Shown here: piece after piece, positions 1 through 12,300 of the stretch
Numbering within the stretch: the stretch's first letter is position 1
Layout: every line of letters begins with the position of its first letter
Origin: Babylonia areolata
Taxonomy: Eukaryota; Mollusca; Gastropoda; Neogastropoda; Buccinidae
Assembly: GCF_041734735.1 (NCBI RefSeq)
Contig: NC_134883.1
Coordinates: 22,419,747 to 22,483,746 of the forward strand
Direction of reading: 5' to 3'
DNA: 64,000 nt
Position numbers and translations under genes: made by a program
The notes under the pieces: generated by a model
The model's input: only the letters and a program-made list of their open reading frames with translations
Databases searched by the model: none
What the model was told of the DNA's origin: nothing

Positions 1-1860
1 CCACATCCTCACTTAGTTTGTTCATCATTTTTCTGTGTGTTCTGTGTTAGAAAATTTGCAGTTGGTACACTAGTGCATATTCATATGAAATATTCTATAA
101 GCCATGCTGACTGGCATGTAGAAACGTAGGTTTTGGAGGGGGTGTGCACATGCACATCGATTTATTTCTCATTTTCAGGCATGTTTTGAAATATATTTAC
201 ATACAGACTGGACATGTACCTCACAAATGTTACACAAACATTATTTTTTTGTCGACAGTTCTGTTAAATATACACCCAGCAACACATTTCTTTTCCTGGT
301 CAGCTCAGTAAACTCCTTGATCTCTCTGTGCACTAATTAAGCCGGCTGTGGGGTCCCTCCCTGACCGCAACAGTGACATACGGTGCATACAGCAATGATC
401 TGAATTAGACAGTCGCTGTGGGTGGTCAGTTGCTGTCAACTTTCTTATCTACAAGTAAATAAAACTTTGACATTAGAAATGACTAGTTGTTTTCAGTGGA
501 CTTGTATTCTTCATCTGTTAGTCATCTGAGGTGTTGAATATTTCTGAAATGAGGCTGCAAAAACCACATCCTCACTTAGTTTGTTCATAATTTTTCTGTG
601 TGTTCTATGTTGGAAAATTTGCAGTTGGTACACTAGTGCATATTCATATGAAATTATGCCATGCTGACTGGCATGTAGAAATGTAGGTTTTGGAGGGAGT
701 GTGCACATGCACATCTTTTAAGATTTATTTCTCATTTTCAGGCATGTTTTGAAATATATTTACTTATAGACTGCACATGTACATCACACGTGTTCACACA
801 AACATTATTTTTTTGTCGACAGTTCTGTTAAATATACACCCAGCAACACATTTCTTTTCCTGGTCAAATTTCTTTTCTCATCGATCTCTCTGTTCACTAA
901 TTAAGCCGGCTGTGGGGTCCCTCCCTGACCCCAACAGTGACATACAGCAATGATCAGAAACCGACAGTCGCTGTGGGTGGTCATTTGCTGTCAACTTTCT
1001 TATCTACAAGATTGTGAATAACACTTAGAGACGAGGAATCACTTGTCTTAACTGAATCTTTTGGCCTGTTGACCAAGGTAATGGATTTTCTGCTTTAATA
1101 CACAGGCTGTTTTGGGCATCCTAATATGGACATGAAAAGGCATATGATTATGTGTTTGCACAGTGCATATTTTCTTTTTCTTTTGTATGTGTAAACTGGT
1201 AGAGAAAATGTGTTCACTCGTGCACTAAACACACATCGAAACACACTGTATGCATTCACACACAAACATGCGCACTTTGTGTCATTGGGTCTGTCTCACA
1301 CAGATACACACATAGACTAGAACTTTTTGTATGTGTGTGTGTGTGCCCGCCTGTCTCCTCTTCTTTTTGTGCTCGAATTAAGCTGGCTGTGGAGTCCCTT
1401 GCTGACCCCAGTAGTGACATACAGTGCATAGAGCAATGATCAGAGACAGATAGCTACTGTGGATGGTCAGTGGTCTGTCATCTTCCTGACACACATCCAC
1501 ATTGTGATCATTCATCAAGGGTTGGGGTGACCTGCAAGACCCAGAGTGTTTTTGTGGGGGTAAAAAAAGGAAGAAAAAGAAACCCAGACATTATATCAAT
1601 CACTGACACAGATATTCTCACAAGTTAGAATGCTTTATCTTCCATTCTCATCCCTCTTTTACCAAGCCCCACTCTGTTATCAGCACTTTCCCCATAATCC
1701 AGTATTCATGGTTTTGTTGATAGCATGTACTTTTCCAGTGCTTTTACATTGCACTAATTAAGCTGGCTGTAGAATCTTTGTCCGATTCCATCAGTGGCAT
1801 ACTGTGCACACAGCATTGATCAGAAATGGATTACACCTGTGTGTGGTTGGCTGATTGCAG
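1..1860. repeat. Diverged tandem repeat, unit about 380-560 bp, 4 copies
   Basis: The block starting at base 1 recurs at 564 with only scattered differences, a period of about 563 bp. A core beginning ctaattaagc(c/t)ggctgt and followed by a cagcaatgatca-like stretch appears at about 331, 894, 1373 and 1751. The spacing shortens and the copies decay toward 3'. No coding potential or transposon ends were recognised. Confidence 0.8.
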
Positions 1861-2359
1861 TGTTGTTGTGTTTTTTTATCAACATCCTTTACTTCCCCCC
1901 CCCTCCCCCCACCCCCCTGTTTTTTTTAGGGTCAGTAGACATTCAGATTAATACTGCAAGTCTGCCTTTCAGACGCTAGGTCTTGGGGGATGTGGAGTGG
2001 AGGTGAAGAGAGAAGTGGGAATGAGGGTAAAAAGAAAGATTCTATACAGCTTTAAAAGAAAGCTTGCCTTGTGGAGGACTGATTGTTCAAATTCTCCAGA
2101 ACTGGGCATTTTATTTAAAGCTACAGGTTGGGATAAATCAGCTCTCTTTGAATATTTGATAATTACAAAAATATGTATATAATTTGATAATTACAAAAAT
2201 ATGGATATATTCGTTGCACAATTTTACAGTGCTTGTTAGTTGACCAAAAACATTATTTTGCAATATTGAAAGTGTTTTTACCCCTAACAGTCCACACTTT
2301 TTTTGAGAACATGTTTGACACTGACCCAGCACTTTCAACAACTTTTGTGCTGTTTCCAG
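1..2359. other. Upstream intron of HUWE1 (partial)
   Basis: No conserved exon is visible before the acceptor (tgtttccag) at 2359, so this is read as the 3' part of an intron. It holds a diverged tandem repeat (about 1-1860), a C/T-rich tract near 1890-1920 and A/T-rich sequence. An unrecognised, weakly conserved exon cannot be excluded. Confidence 0.7.
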
Positions 2360-3183
2360 AATGACATCCGCACCATATCTGTGAGTCACTGGGGGTCAGA
2401 GTTGGGACTGACAGTACTGCAGGGTCTGAGCCAGCTGTACACCTCCCTGGTGTGGGAGAGCACTGTGCTGCTGGCACTCTGCAGTGACGACATCTTGCCC
2501 CCTGGCTGCCAGTTTGGCCGAGCCGACATGGATCGCATCATTCCCCAAGATGTGCGTGAGGCCCACCTCAAAGAAACTGTTGCTGGTGGTGGGGAAGGAA
2601 GCAGCCAGAAGGACAAAGAGGAAGAGGGAGGTCCTCACAGCAATGGCATGAGTGCTGCAATGGAGTCTCTCACTACCTCAGAGACAGTGGACTCTCCCAT
2701 GGAGGTGTCAGCTTCTGTGGATGCTCCAAGTACAAGTGCTGGTGTGAGTGGTTCTGGTGTAAACGGCAGTGCTGCAGGAACCACGACTGTTGGTGCTGGG
2801 GACCGAGACTCCACACCCGGTCCAAGTGATGTGGACAGGGATGCCGCAGCTACAGCCTCAACAACTTCAGAGTCCACCACCACCCCGGGTGGCTTGACGG
2901 GAAAGAAAGCCAAAGTGTCTTGCGTGTTGCAGGCACAGATCAGACAGTTGAAACCTCTGCTGTCTGTGTCGTCACGCCTGGGTCGAGCTCTGGCTGAGCT
3001 GTTTGGGTTGTTGGTGAAGCTGTGTGTAGGTTCTCCTGTACGCCAGCGACGCAGTCAGCAGCAGACAAATCAAGGTGGCAGCCCCTCCCCAGCTGCTCGT
3101 GCTGTTGCCTCAGCTCTCACCCGTCTGTTGGCCAATGGCTTGTCTTGGGAACCTCCTCACTATGCACCTGTCCCAAAGCTCAG
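2360..3183 (+). CDS. HUWE1: HUWE1 exon 1 of window (residues 1-274)
   Basis: Acceptor tgtttccag precedes AATGACATC ([16 protein letters not shown]), the counterpart of human NDLRVISVNEWGS. It carries the conserved [13 protein letters not shown], then a Ser/Thr/Gly-rich insert (about residues 75-190), then [19 protein letters not shown] and SPVRQRRS. The insert is longer and more Ala/Gly/Thr-rich than in human. Donor AG|gtaagg, phase 2. Confidence 0.95.
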
Positions 3184-4722
3184 GTAAGGCAAATTGCTGA
3201 TGAACATGCACCTTTTATTCGTTCGGTGGGGAATGTGCAGCATGTGATAAGAATTACTGGGCTTTATAACAGTTATATACATACATACAGATTTTAATCA
3301 GAAAGCTTTTGAAATGTGTCTATAATTTAAAAAGTGTAACTTGATGCAACACTTCAGATTGAAAATGTCAGTTGTCAGTTAAATGTTTCTATACTTGACT
3401 GATATTACTGTTATTAGACAGGAAGAAAGAGTGGAGGACTGGAAGATGATTGGTCAGAAAAATGAATGGTGCCAGCAGTGATGTGTCTGGTTATTTATTT
3501 TATTTTATTTTATAGATTATTGTAATCATCTCAGTTTACAGGTAACAAAATTGTCCCTTTTTTTTAGTTAAATTTTGCCACAACTCCTCTTCTCAAAATT
3601 TGTTCTTGTGATAATTGAGAAACAACATTGAATATTACATGGGATGTGAACGTGTGCATATTAAGGTCATGTTTCAGATTAACATTCCTGGTGTGTTCGG
3701 TGGGCTTCACTGCCCCCATGTTGTTTGATGAGAAAAAACAGCCCTTCCATCTGATGCTGCAGAAGTTTGTCTCTTGTGGAGGACAGTCTGCGCTCTTCCA
3801 GTAAGTTCTCAGTGAGCCAGCATTGTGTTGTTTTGTTGATTACATATTTTGTACCATGTATCTCAGACCTCAGTCTGCAAAAAGTATCTGCATGATTGTA
3901 TATCAAAAGCTGGAACTAAGACATAGAAATGGCATGGTATTTTTTTCTTTGTTAAATGGGGAAGCCTTTAAAAAAAAAATTACTTATTTGTATATTTCCA
4001 TCAGAAAGCTTATAAGAAGATAGCATCTGCACTGGAAGATAAGAGTCAGCACTTTCCGAACAAGAGGATTTAGAATAAGTTATTTTAACAGTATTTGGAA
4101 ACATTTGGTTGTATTTGTTTTAGAGTGTGCCTATTTTAGGGGTCTTCAGAGTGCTGCATTATAGGGTGCACCCCTGATTGAAAGAAGAATAACCTATGAT
4201 AGATCTGCTTATCCATATGTAAGAAACAAATATTTATCAGTGATCATTGTTAAACCGGTCTGAAGTTTATGAAAAATGTTTCTTTTAAAAGGTTTAGATA
4301 ATTGCTTGCATTTAAAAAAAAAATTCTATGTATATGCAAAGCCTCATTCATGCACATGTACTGGTTTATTATGCAATGAAAATTTCCTTATGTGCTTACA
4401 TACATTGTATGTGTGCAGGGCGTTTTTCTGGGCCTTGTCAATGGATGGTAAAGTGCCTTTAGAACAGGGTTTGGAACACCCTGAACTTCCAGGTAAGACT
4501 TTATCCAGTTTATTCAGAGGGCAAATAAGGGTCAAAGTATGAAACTGGTAATAGAAATATAAATAATTGTCAAGTGCATTTTAAAAAAATATTTTGTTGG
4601 TTGGTTTTGTTGATAGTGTGTGTGTGTGTTTTTTTAAACACAATTCTAAGGATGAAAGACCTGTCTTTCACTGGAACTATAGGATATGCTAATCACTTAT
4701 TTTTTGTGCGCGCGCACGCACG

Positions 4723-4757
<35 letters not shown>

Positions 4758-7700
4758 TTGTACACACTCACTTGTATACATACACACTAACAAACTGCAA
4801 CTTATCAGTTAAAAACAGAAAACCTCCAATGATTTTTCACTCAAAGAGCTTGTGTGAGTAAAGAGCACTTTGTGTATTGTTCTTCAGAGGGCTCAGGTGA
4901 GTTTCTGGACTCATGGCTGATGTTGGTGGAGAAGATGGTGAATCCCAAAACTGTGCTTGAGTCCCCGCACTCTGTGCCCAAGCCCAAGCCCCCAATTCAG
5001 CCTGTCCACTTCTTCAACCCAACGCATTACCTTATCGCCACACAGAAGGTCAGTGTTGGCTCCCTCTCTCTGTAGTTGTTATAGTTATTGTTGTTGTTTT
5101 CTCATGGTGATTTCAATGTTATAGGTCTGTACTGTGAATTTAACTGTTTTCCATGTTCTAGTGTATTCAGCATGTCTTAAAGACGGGTAACAACACAAAA
5201 CTGAACTTTGATATAAGCTGTACTGAACACCACCATATTCTTAAAAACCAGGTGAAAAAAGTATGAAACTGATTGGGGAGTCGGGGTAGGTGAAGCCGGG
5301 AAGAAGAAAATTAGCATTGAACCTAAATGATGTCTGTTGTGGTAACAGGCAGCCTTCCATGCTGTGATGAACCTTTGGAACAAGAAGCCACTCAAGGTGT
5401 ATGGCAGTCGCATGTGCGAGTCATTGTTGGCCATCTTGTCCCACATCATCCGTGGAGAAGGTATCATCAAGGTCAGTTGGCATGTGTTGAGATGGTTTGG
5501 CATTCAGATATATTTTTGATGAAATGAAATTTTAAATAAGATTTTAAACCCCTGGAAAAAAACAACAAAAAACAACGAACTATATCTGCATGATGGAGAT
5601 TTAAATGTGCATGCACATGCAGACACACACACAGACACATAGACATTGCTTCAGATCATGATGCTTTTCCAGTTAGTAAAGCATTGCTGTAAACAGAAAA
5701 GCCCAACATGACAAATTTTTCATTGACAGTTGCAGTTAGTAATGCAGCTTCGAGAACTGCATCTGTTCTGTTCTGTGACAGGTGAAGGGTTAATGGCTGC
5801 AAAATCAAAATATTGACATCTTTCCTAAAGAATGTTCTGCTGGATAGAATATTAGACAAGGTGTCAGACATTGAAATCAGTTGCACACACAAACACCATA
5901 CACAGTTTTTTCAGTCCTGTCTCGCAAGCGCTCACGCATATGCATCACAGTTTGACACTGCTCCTGAATGCTAATGTTTTTTCAGTTGAGTAGAGCCTTT
6001 CCATGAGTACTTTGGAAACAGCTAATCTGACAAATGGCAAGCTTTTCATTGACAGTTTTGCATTTCCACTGACATATTGCAAGCTTTTCATTGACAGTTT
6101 TATAAAAACAAAGCAGCTTCCATTTCCACTGACATATTGCAAGCTTTTCATTGACAGTTTTATAAAAACAAAGCAGCTTCGAGAACTGCATCTGTTCTGT
6201 TTTGTGACAGGTGAAGGGTTAATGGCTGCAAAATCAAAATACTGACATCTTTTTTCAAGTGTATTCTATTGGATAGAATATTAGAAAAGGTGTCCAACAC
6301 TGAAATCAGTTGCACTCACAAACACCACACACGTTTTTTTCTGTCTCTGTCTCACTAGCTAGCTCATGCATATATGGACCACAGTTTGACACTACTACTG
6401 AATGCTTATGTTTATTCAGTTGAGTGGAGCCTTTCCATTTGTACTTTGGAAACAGTACACTGACAAATGGCAAGCTTTTCATAGACAGTTTTGCATTTCC
6501 ACTGACGTATTGCAAGATTTTGATAGTTTTATGATTACAAAACAGCTTCGAGAACTGCATCTGTTCTGTTCTGTGACAGGTGAAGGGTTAATGGCTGCAA
6601 AATCAAAATATTGACATCTTTCCTCAAGAATGTTCTGCTGGATAGAATATTAGACAAGGTGTCAGACATTGAAATCAGTTGCACACACAAACACCATACA
6701 CAGTTTTTCAGTCCTGTCTCACAGGCGCTCACGTGTATGCGTCACAGTTTGACACTGCTCCTGAATGCTAATATTTTTTCAGTTGAGTAGAGCCTTTCCA
6801 TGAGTACTTTGGAAACGGCTAATCTGACAAATGGCAAGCTTTTCATTGACAGTTTTGCATTTCCACTGACATATTGCAAGCTTTTCATTGACAGTTTTAT
6901 AAAAACAAAGCAGCTTCGAGAACTGCATCTGTTCTGTTTTGTGACAGGTGAAGGGTTAATGACTGCAAAATCAAAATACTGACATCTTTTTTCAAGTATG
7001 TTCTATTGGATAGAATATAGACAAGGTGTCTAACACTGAAATCAGTTGCACTCACAAACACCACACACGTTTTTTTCTGTCTCTGTCTCACAAGCTTTCT
7101 CATGCATATATGGACCACAGTTTGACACTACTACTGAATGCTTATGTTTATTCAGTTGAGTGGAGCCTTTCCATTAGTACTTTGGAAACAGCTAATCTGA
7201 CAAATGGCAAGCTTTTCATTGACAGTTTTGCATTTCTACTGACATATTGCAAGCTTTTCATTGACAGTTTTATAAAAACAAAAACAAAAACAAAGCAGCT
7301 TCGAGAACTGCACCTGTTCTGTTTTGTGACAGGTGAAGGGTTAATGGCTGCAAAATCAAAATACTGACATCTTTTTTCAAGTGTGTTCTATTGGATAGAA
7401 TATTAGACAAGGTGTCTAACACTGAAATCAGTTGCACTCGCAAACATCACACACGTTTTTTTCTGTCTGTCTCATAGGCTCTCTTATGCATATATGGACC
7501 ACAGTTTGACATTACCACTGAATGCTTATGTTTATTCAGTTGAGTAGAGCCTTTCCATGAGTACTTTGGAAACAGCTAATCTGACAAATGGCAAGCTTTT
7601 CATTGACAGTTTTGCATTTCCACTGACATATTGCAAGCTTTTCATTGACAGTTTTATAAAAACAAAGCAGCTTCGAGAACTGCACCTGTTCTGTTTTGTG

Positions 7701-8471
7701 ACAGGTGAAGGGTTAATGGCTGCAAGATGAAAATACTGACATCTTTTTTTCAAGTGTGTTCTGTTGGACAGAATATGAGACAAGGTGTCTAACATTGAAA
7801 TCAGTTGCACACACAAACACCTGTTTTCTATTGCTGTCTCGCAAGCTCTCTCATGCATGTATGCATCACAGTTTGACATTCTCCTGAATGCTAATGTTTT
7901 CTTGGTTGAGTGGAGCCTTTCCATGAGTACTTTGGAAACAGTTACACTGACAAATGGCAAGTTTTTCATTGACAGATTTGTAATAACAGTGCAGCTTTGA
8001 GAACTGCACCTGTTCTGTTTTGTAACAGGTGAAGGGTTACTGGCTGCAAGATCAAAACATGACATCTTTTTTCAAGTGTGTTCTGTTGGATAGAAAATGA
8101 GACAAGGTGTCTAACATTTAAATCAGTTGCACATACAAATACCATACAGGTTTTTTTCCCATCTGTCTCGCAAGCTCTCTCATGCATTTATGCATCACAG
8201 TTTGATGCTGCTCCAAAATGCTAATGATCTTTCAGTTGAGTAGAGCCTCTCCATTAGTACTTTGGAAACAGTTACACTGACAAATGGCAAGATTTTCAAG
8301 ATTTGTAATAACAATGCAGCTGTGAGAACTGCACATACTCTGTTTTGTGATAGGTGAAGGGTTAATGGCTACTGAATCAATATACCTACATCTAGTCTGA
8401 TGTGTTCTCATGGGGAGAACATCAGGCAGACCAGGTGTCATACACCAAGAAAGAAATGCAGACGCATGCAC

Positions 8472-8512
<41 letters not shown>

Positions 8513-9253
8513 ACACACTCACACTCACACTCACTCACACTCATACATACTACCACACCACTACACACTCTTAGTTAATCTCACACGTCTCATGTGCATG
8601 TGCATACTATTCAATGTGACGCCATTCTTTGAATGTAATGTTTGTCTTATTGAGTAGAACCTTTCTAAGATGGACTTGAAAACACTGCCATTTGGCAAGT
8701 TTTTCATTAACTTGTGATAATGCAGCTTCGAGAACTGCACCTGTTCTGTCATGTGACAGGTGAGGGGTTTATAGCTGCTAAATCAGAATGCTGGCATCTT
8801 GTCTGAGGAATGTTCTTGTGTGGATAAAAAGACAAGCTGTCATACACCCAAATTGAAATGCACTTGCACACATAAACATGCACACATGTACACATGCATG
8901 CTGTATCTCTGACACTCACACACATACTACTAGTGTATATGCACTCATTGTGACACTATTCCCTGAACATAATTGGAAAAGAACCTTTCCATGAATGCCT
9001 TGGAAATGCTGACTAATTAGTCTAATGTCAAGTATTCCATTGACAGTCAACTTTCAGTGAATGATGCAGTTTCGAGAACTGCACCTGTTCTGTGCTGTGA
9101 GTGGTGAAGGGTTAATGGATGCTGAAATAAAACACTGACATCTTGACTGAGAAGTTTTCTTATAGGAATAAGACCAGACAAAATGTATTACAAATTGAAA
9201 TGTACATATGTGCACACACGCATGCACACACTCGCACACACACACATACACAC

Positions 9254-9321
<68 letters not shown>

Positions 9322-12300
9322 ATGCATGCTCAGAGTTTGAGACTTACTGACTGTACTGCTCTTACAGTGGTTAAGAGTCTTTCCATGACTGCCATGAAAC
9401 TTTGATGGCAAGTATTCCCATTGTGAGTAAACTGAAGTAAATAGTGCAGCTTCGAGAACTGCACCTGTTCTGTTCTGTGACAGGTGAAGGGTTAATGGCT
9501 GCTAAATAAAAATGATGACAACATGTCTGGAGAGTGTTCTTATGAACAGAACATTAGACAAGGTGTCATACACCCAGAAAAGTGCAGTTTGCATTCATGT
9601 TATACTAAACTTAAAGTTTATATTTTTGAGAAGTGATAAAGATGGTATTACCAATAGTGATACTCATACATTTCAAGTAAAGTGAAAGAAAAGCTTAGAC
9701 AGGGATGGAGTGTTTGAAGAGGACTGTTAAAAAAGGGGATGCTCAGAATAGCTGAAGTAAACATCTTGGAGCTAGTCTTGCTTTTCAGTGTGGACTATTA
9801 CAGTATTAGGAAGATAAAATAGACCAAGATAACCACCACTCTTATCTCTTTCTCTTTCTGTTGTGCTTGCACAAGAGAGAATATGAGAGCATTGTGATAA
9901 GTTTGTATATAAAAACCACATTAAATCCATATTTTATTAAATAATGAAATTTAACAGGATTGTAAAAAGTAGATTCAGCAACATTTTTGGAAGTTTTGTG
10001 TGTGTGTGCGCGCGCATGCTTTTTCCATCCACAGTTCATTCTGCTTAGCATGTAGTTTGATAGTTTGATTATCCACATTGTTGACATGGTTTGAAGTCAG
10101 CAGCTGAGGTGGAATTTCATTTAATGTCTTGTCACACATACTGGTGATACAGATGATATTACCAGGATTGATATGCACATTACCTGAAAGGGAAAAGAAA
10201 GCTTAGAAAGGGATGGACTGTTGGCAATGACTGAACTGACTCATCTATGACGCTGCGTTCAGGAGCAGCTGGCCAAGGAAATGGAAGAGGAGGCAGCGAG
10301 TTCTTCTGAGCCGGGGCCCTCGGAAGGAGCATCAACCTCCCGACGGAGTGACCGACGGGCTTTGGAAAATGAAGTCAGCCCGCAACACTTGCAGCAGGTT
10401 GGTTTGCAGAGACAAGCACTACAGTGAGCGGGTTGTACTGTGGGGTGCAGTGGCAGCAATTAAAAAAAAAAAATCTTAGGTTCCTCTCCTTTTTTGACAA
10501 TCTTACAAAAGTGTGCCTGAAATGTTTGGGTGGGTGAAGAAGAAAAAAAGAACTGGCTACATGCTTTTGCAATAGCTTGTATGTTTTAACCCTCACACAG
10601 TGTCTGGCACCAGTCATTACAGCACTGAAAGAGATAAGCTATTAAAAATCCGATGATTTCTAGATTTGCGACATTCAAGAATTGTTAAGCAAATTAAGTT
10701 ATATGATGCCATGTGAACTGAAATAGATAACTTACTGAGAAGGGAAGTATGCCATAGACGATCTACTGGTCTGTTGATTTAAGGAGACATGGTGCAAGGC
10801 AACAGAAAGTGAAGACAGAGAAAGGACAAAAAGTCATATAGCTTCAGTGAACTGCCATATTCATTTGCTGTGATGTAAGAGAAAACAAGCATTGCATAAA
10901 ATTATATTAGCTGTCTGTAGTGGCAGCATTAACTGGCTGAAGTGTGTGAAACAGTTGACACATTAATCTGAAGTGATTGTTCACAGTTCAGTGACAGTGT
11001 GACTGTAGATGTTGAGTGTAGAGGTATGGGTGGTATGTGTACAGCTGATGGACATGGGCTTCACACGGGCACATGCAATGGATGCCCTGATGAACACTAC
11101 AACACTGGAGCAAGCCACAGACTATATCCTCTCCCACCCTCCACCAGCGTTTGTGGATAATGATCCCTCCAGGGTAATGTCTTTGTTGTTTAATATGTGT
11201 GGTGGGCATGCAAGTGTGTGTGCACTTGTAATCTGAATTTGCCTTTTTTTTCTTTCCTATTTTTTTTTCTTTCTTTCGATGTTACCAGACATGAATTTGA
11301 GATAGATTTCCTTTTCTGTCATCCATCGCAGGGGGAAAAAAAAGAAAGAAACTTGATAAGTTGCAAGATACGCCTCCTGGATGTGTCCCAGCTAAGCCAT
11401 TCATTATTCACATGCGTGAACTTAGTCCTTTGTGTTTCCTCTTCGTCATATAGTCAGCAACTTATCTTGCCAGTCCTCTTTGGTCTTGTCCAAACTACAC
11501 TTTTTGTTTTTTTTCTCATTAACCTATGGACTCCTGCATTCTGTAGCCATATAATTTTACCTGTTTGTGCTTCATTCGTCTGTTCTCAACTAAGAAGCAG
11601 ACAATGAAAAAGAAACTCTGCACATTGAAGAGTGACAGAAAGGATGATTTGTTCCAAGTTGGTTGACCTGTCACTGAGCAACAAGATGGGCTGGGGTCAC
11701 TTGATTTGTTCTTGACTGGGCTTCTGGGTTGAGTGATTTGATTTGATTTGAGTACTATTTCATTATTGCCTCCTGTTTATGGCTTGGACATGGTTGCACT
11801 TCTCTTGCAGACTATTTCTTCCTCTCTCTGAATGTTTTTTACAAAAAAAATCAATAGCTGTGAATGATTTTGCAGGTGTTGGGAATGGAGGTGGACCTGA
11901 CTGATGAGGAGCAGATGATGAGGGCTATTGCACTGTCACTGGGAGAGAGTGTGGTCATGTCCACTGATCAGGTAAGGCCCACATGGATAGACTGTAGATT
12001 TGCAGACTTATCAGTCATGTTTCACACCAGGCATTAAGGGATGTATCATCTCCAGTGGAATCATGTGGAGAGGTTTTGTTTTCCACATACTGTGTAATAA
12101 ACAAGATATTGTGAGGTGGGTCATGGTATTGTTTAGTTTTATGCATGTGTCCTTTTTTTGTGAGTGGAGGAGGAGGGATGTTTTGTTTATCTATTGTTCT
12201 CAACAACACAATTGCAATCAGATCTTGCCTGCATGGTGGAGACTTTCAGTTGTTATGTAAAAAACAACAGCAAAAAAGTGGTTACAGAAGGCTGCAGGGA

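Larger units (their letters stand above)
5680..9620. repeat. Eleven-unit tandem array (325-430 bp units) with conserved hairpin core in intron 5
   Basis: A core reading agcttcgagaactgca, then cctgttctgt, then gacaggtgaagggttaatgg recurs at about 5746, 6175, 6544, 6912, 7297, 7669, 7993, 8318, 8723, 9068 and 9448. Between cores the units share the text 'gagtactttggaaacag', 'ggcaagcttttcattgacag' and a CA-rich stretch. Units decay toward 3' but the core persists. The core holds two adjacent inverted repeats: TGCAG/CTGCA with a 9-nt loop, and CACCTGT/ACAGGTG with an 11-nt loop. The array sits wholly in the 4.8-kb intron 5. Confidence 0.92.

Noticed and set aside
1794-2182. Possible upstream HUWE1 exon before 2360
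   Set aside because: Short frames there show no similarity to HUWE1 and lack a donor in a suitable phase.
9208-9405. Leu/Ser repeat ORF
   Set aside because: Pure translation of the (TC)n microsatellite.
5680-9620. Regularly spaced repeats as a CRISPR-like array
   Set aside because: Units are 325-430 bp with conserved text throughout, inside an intron of a eukaryotic gene. This is a tandem satellite-like array.
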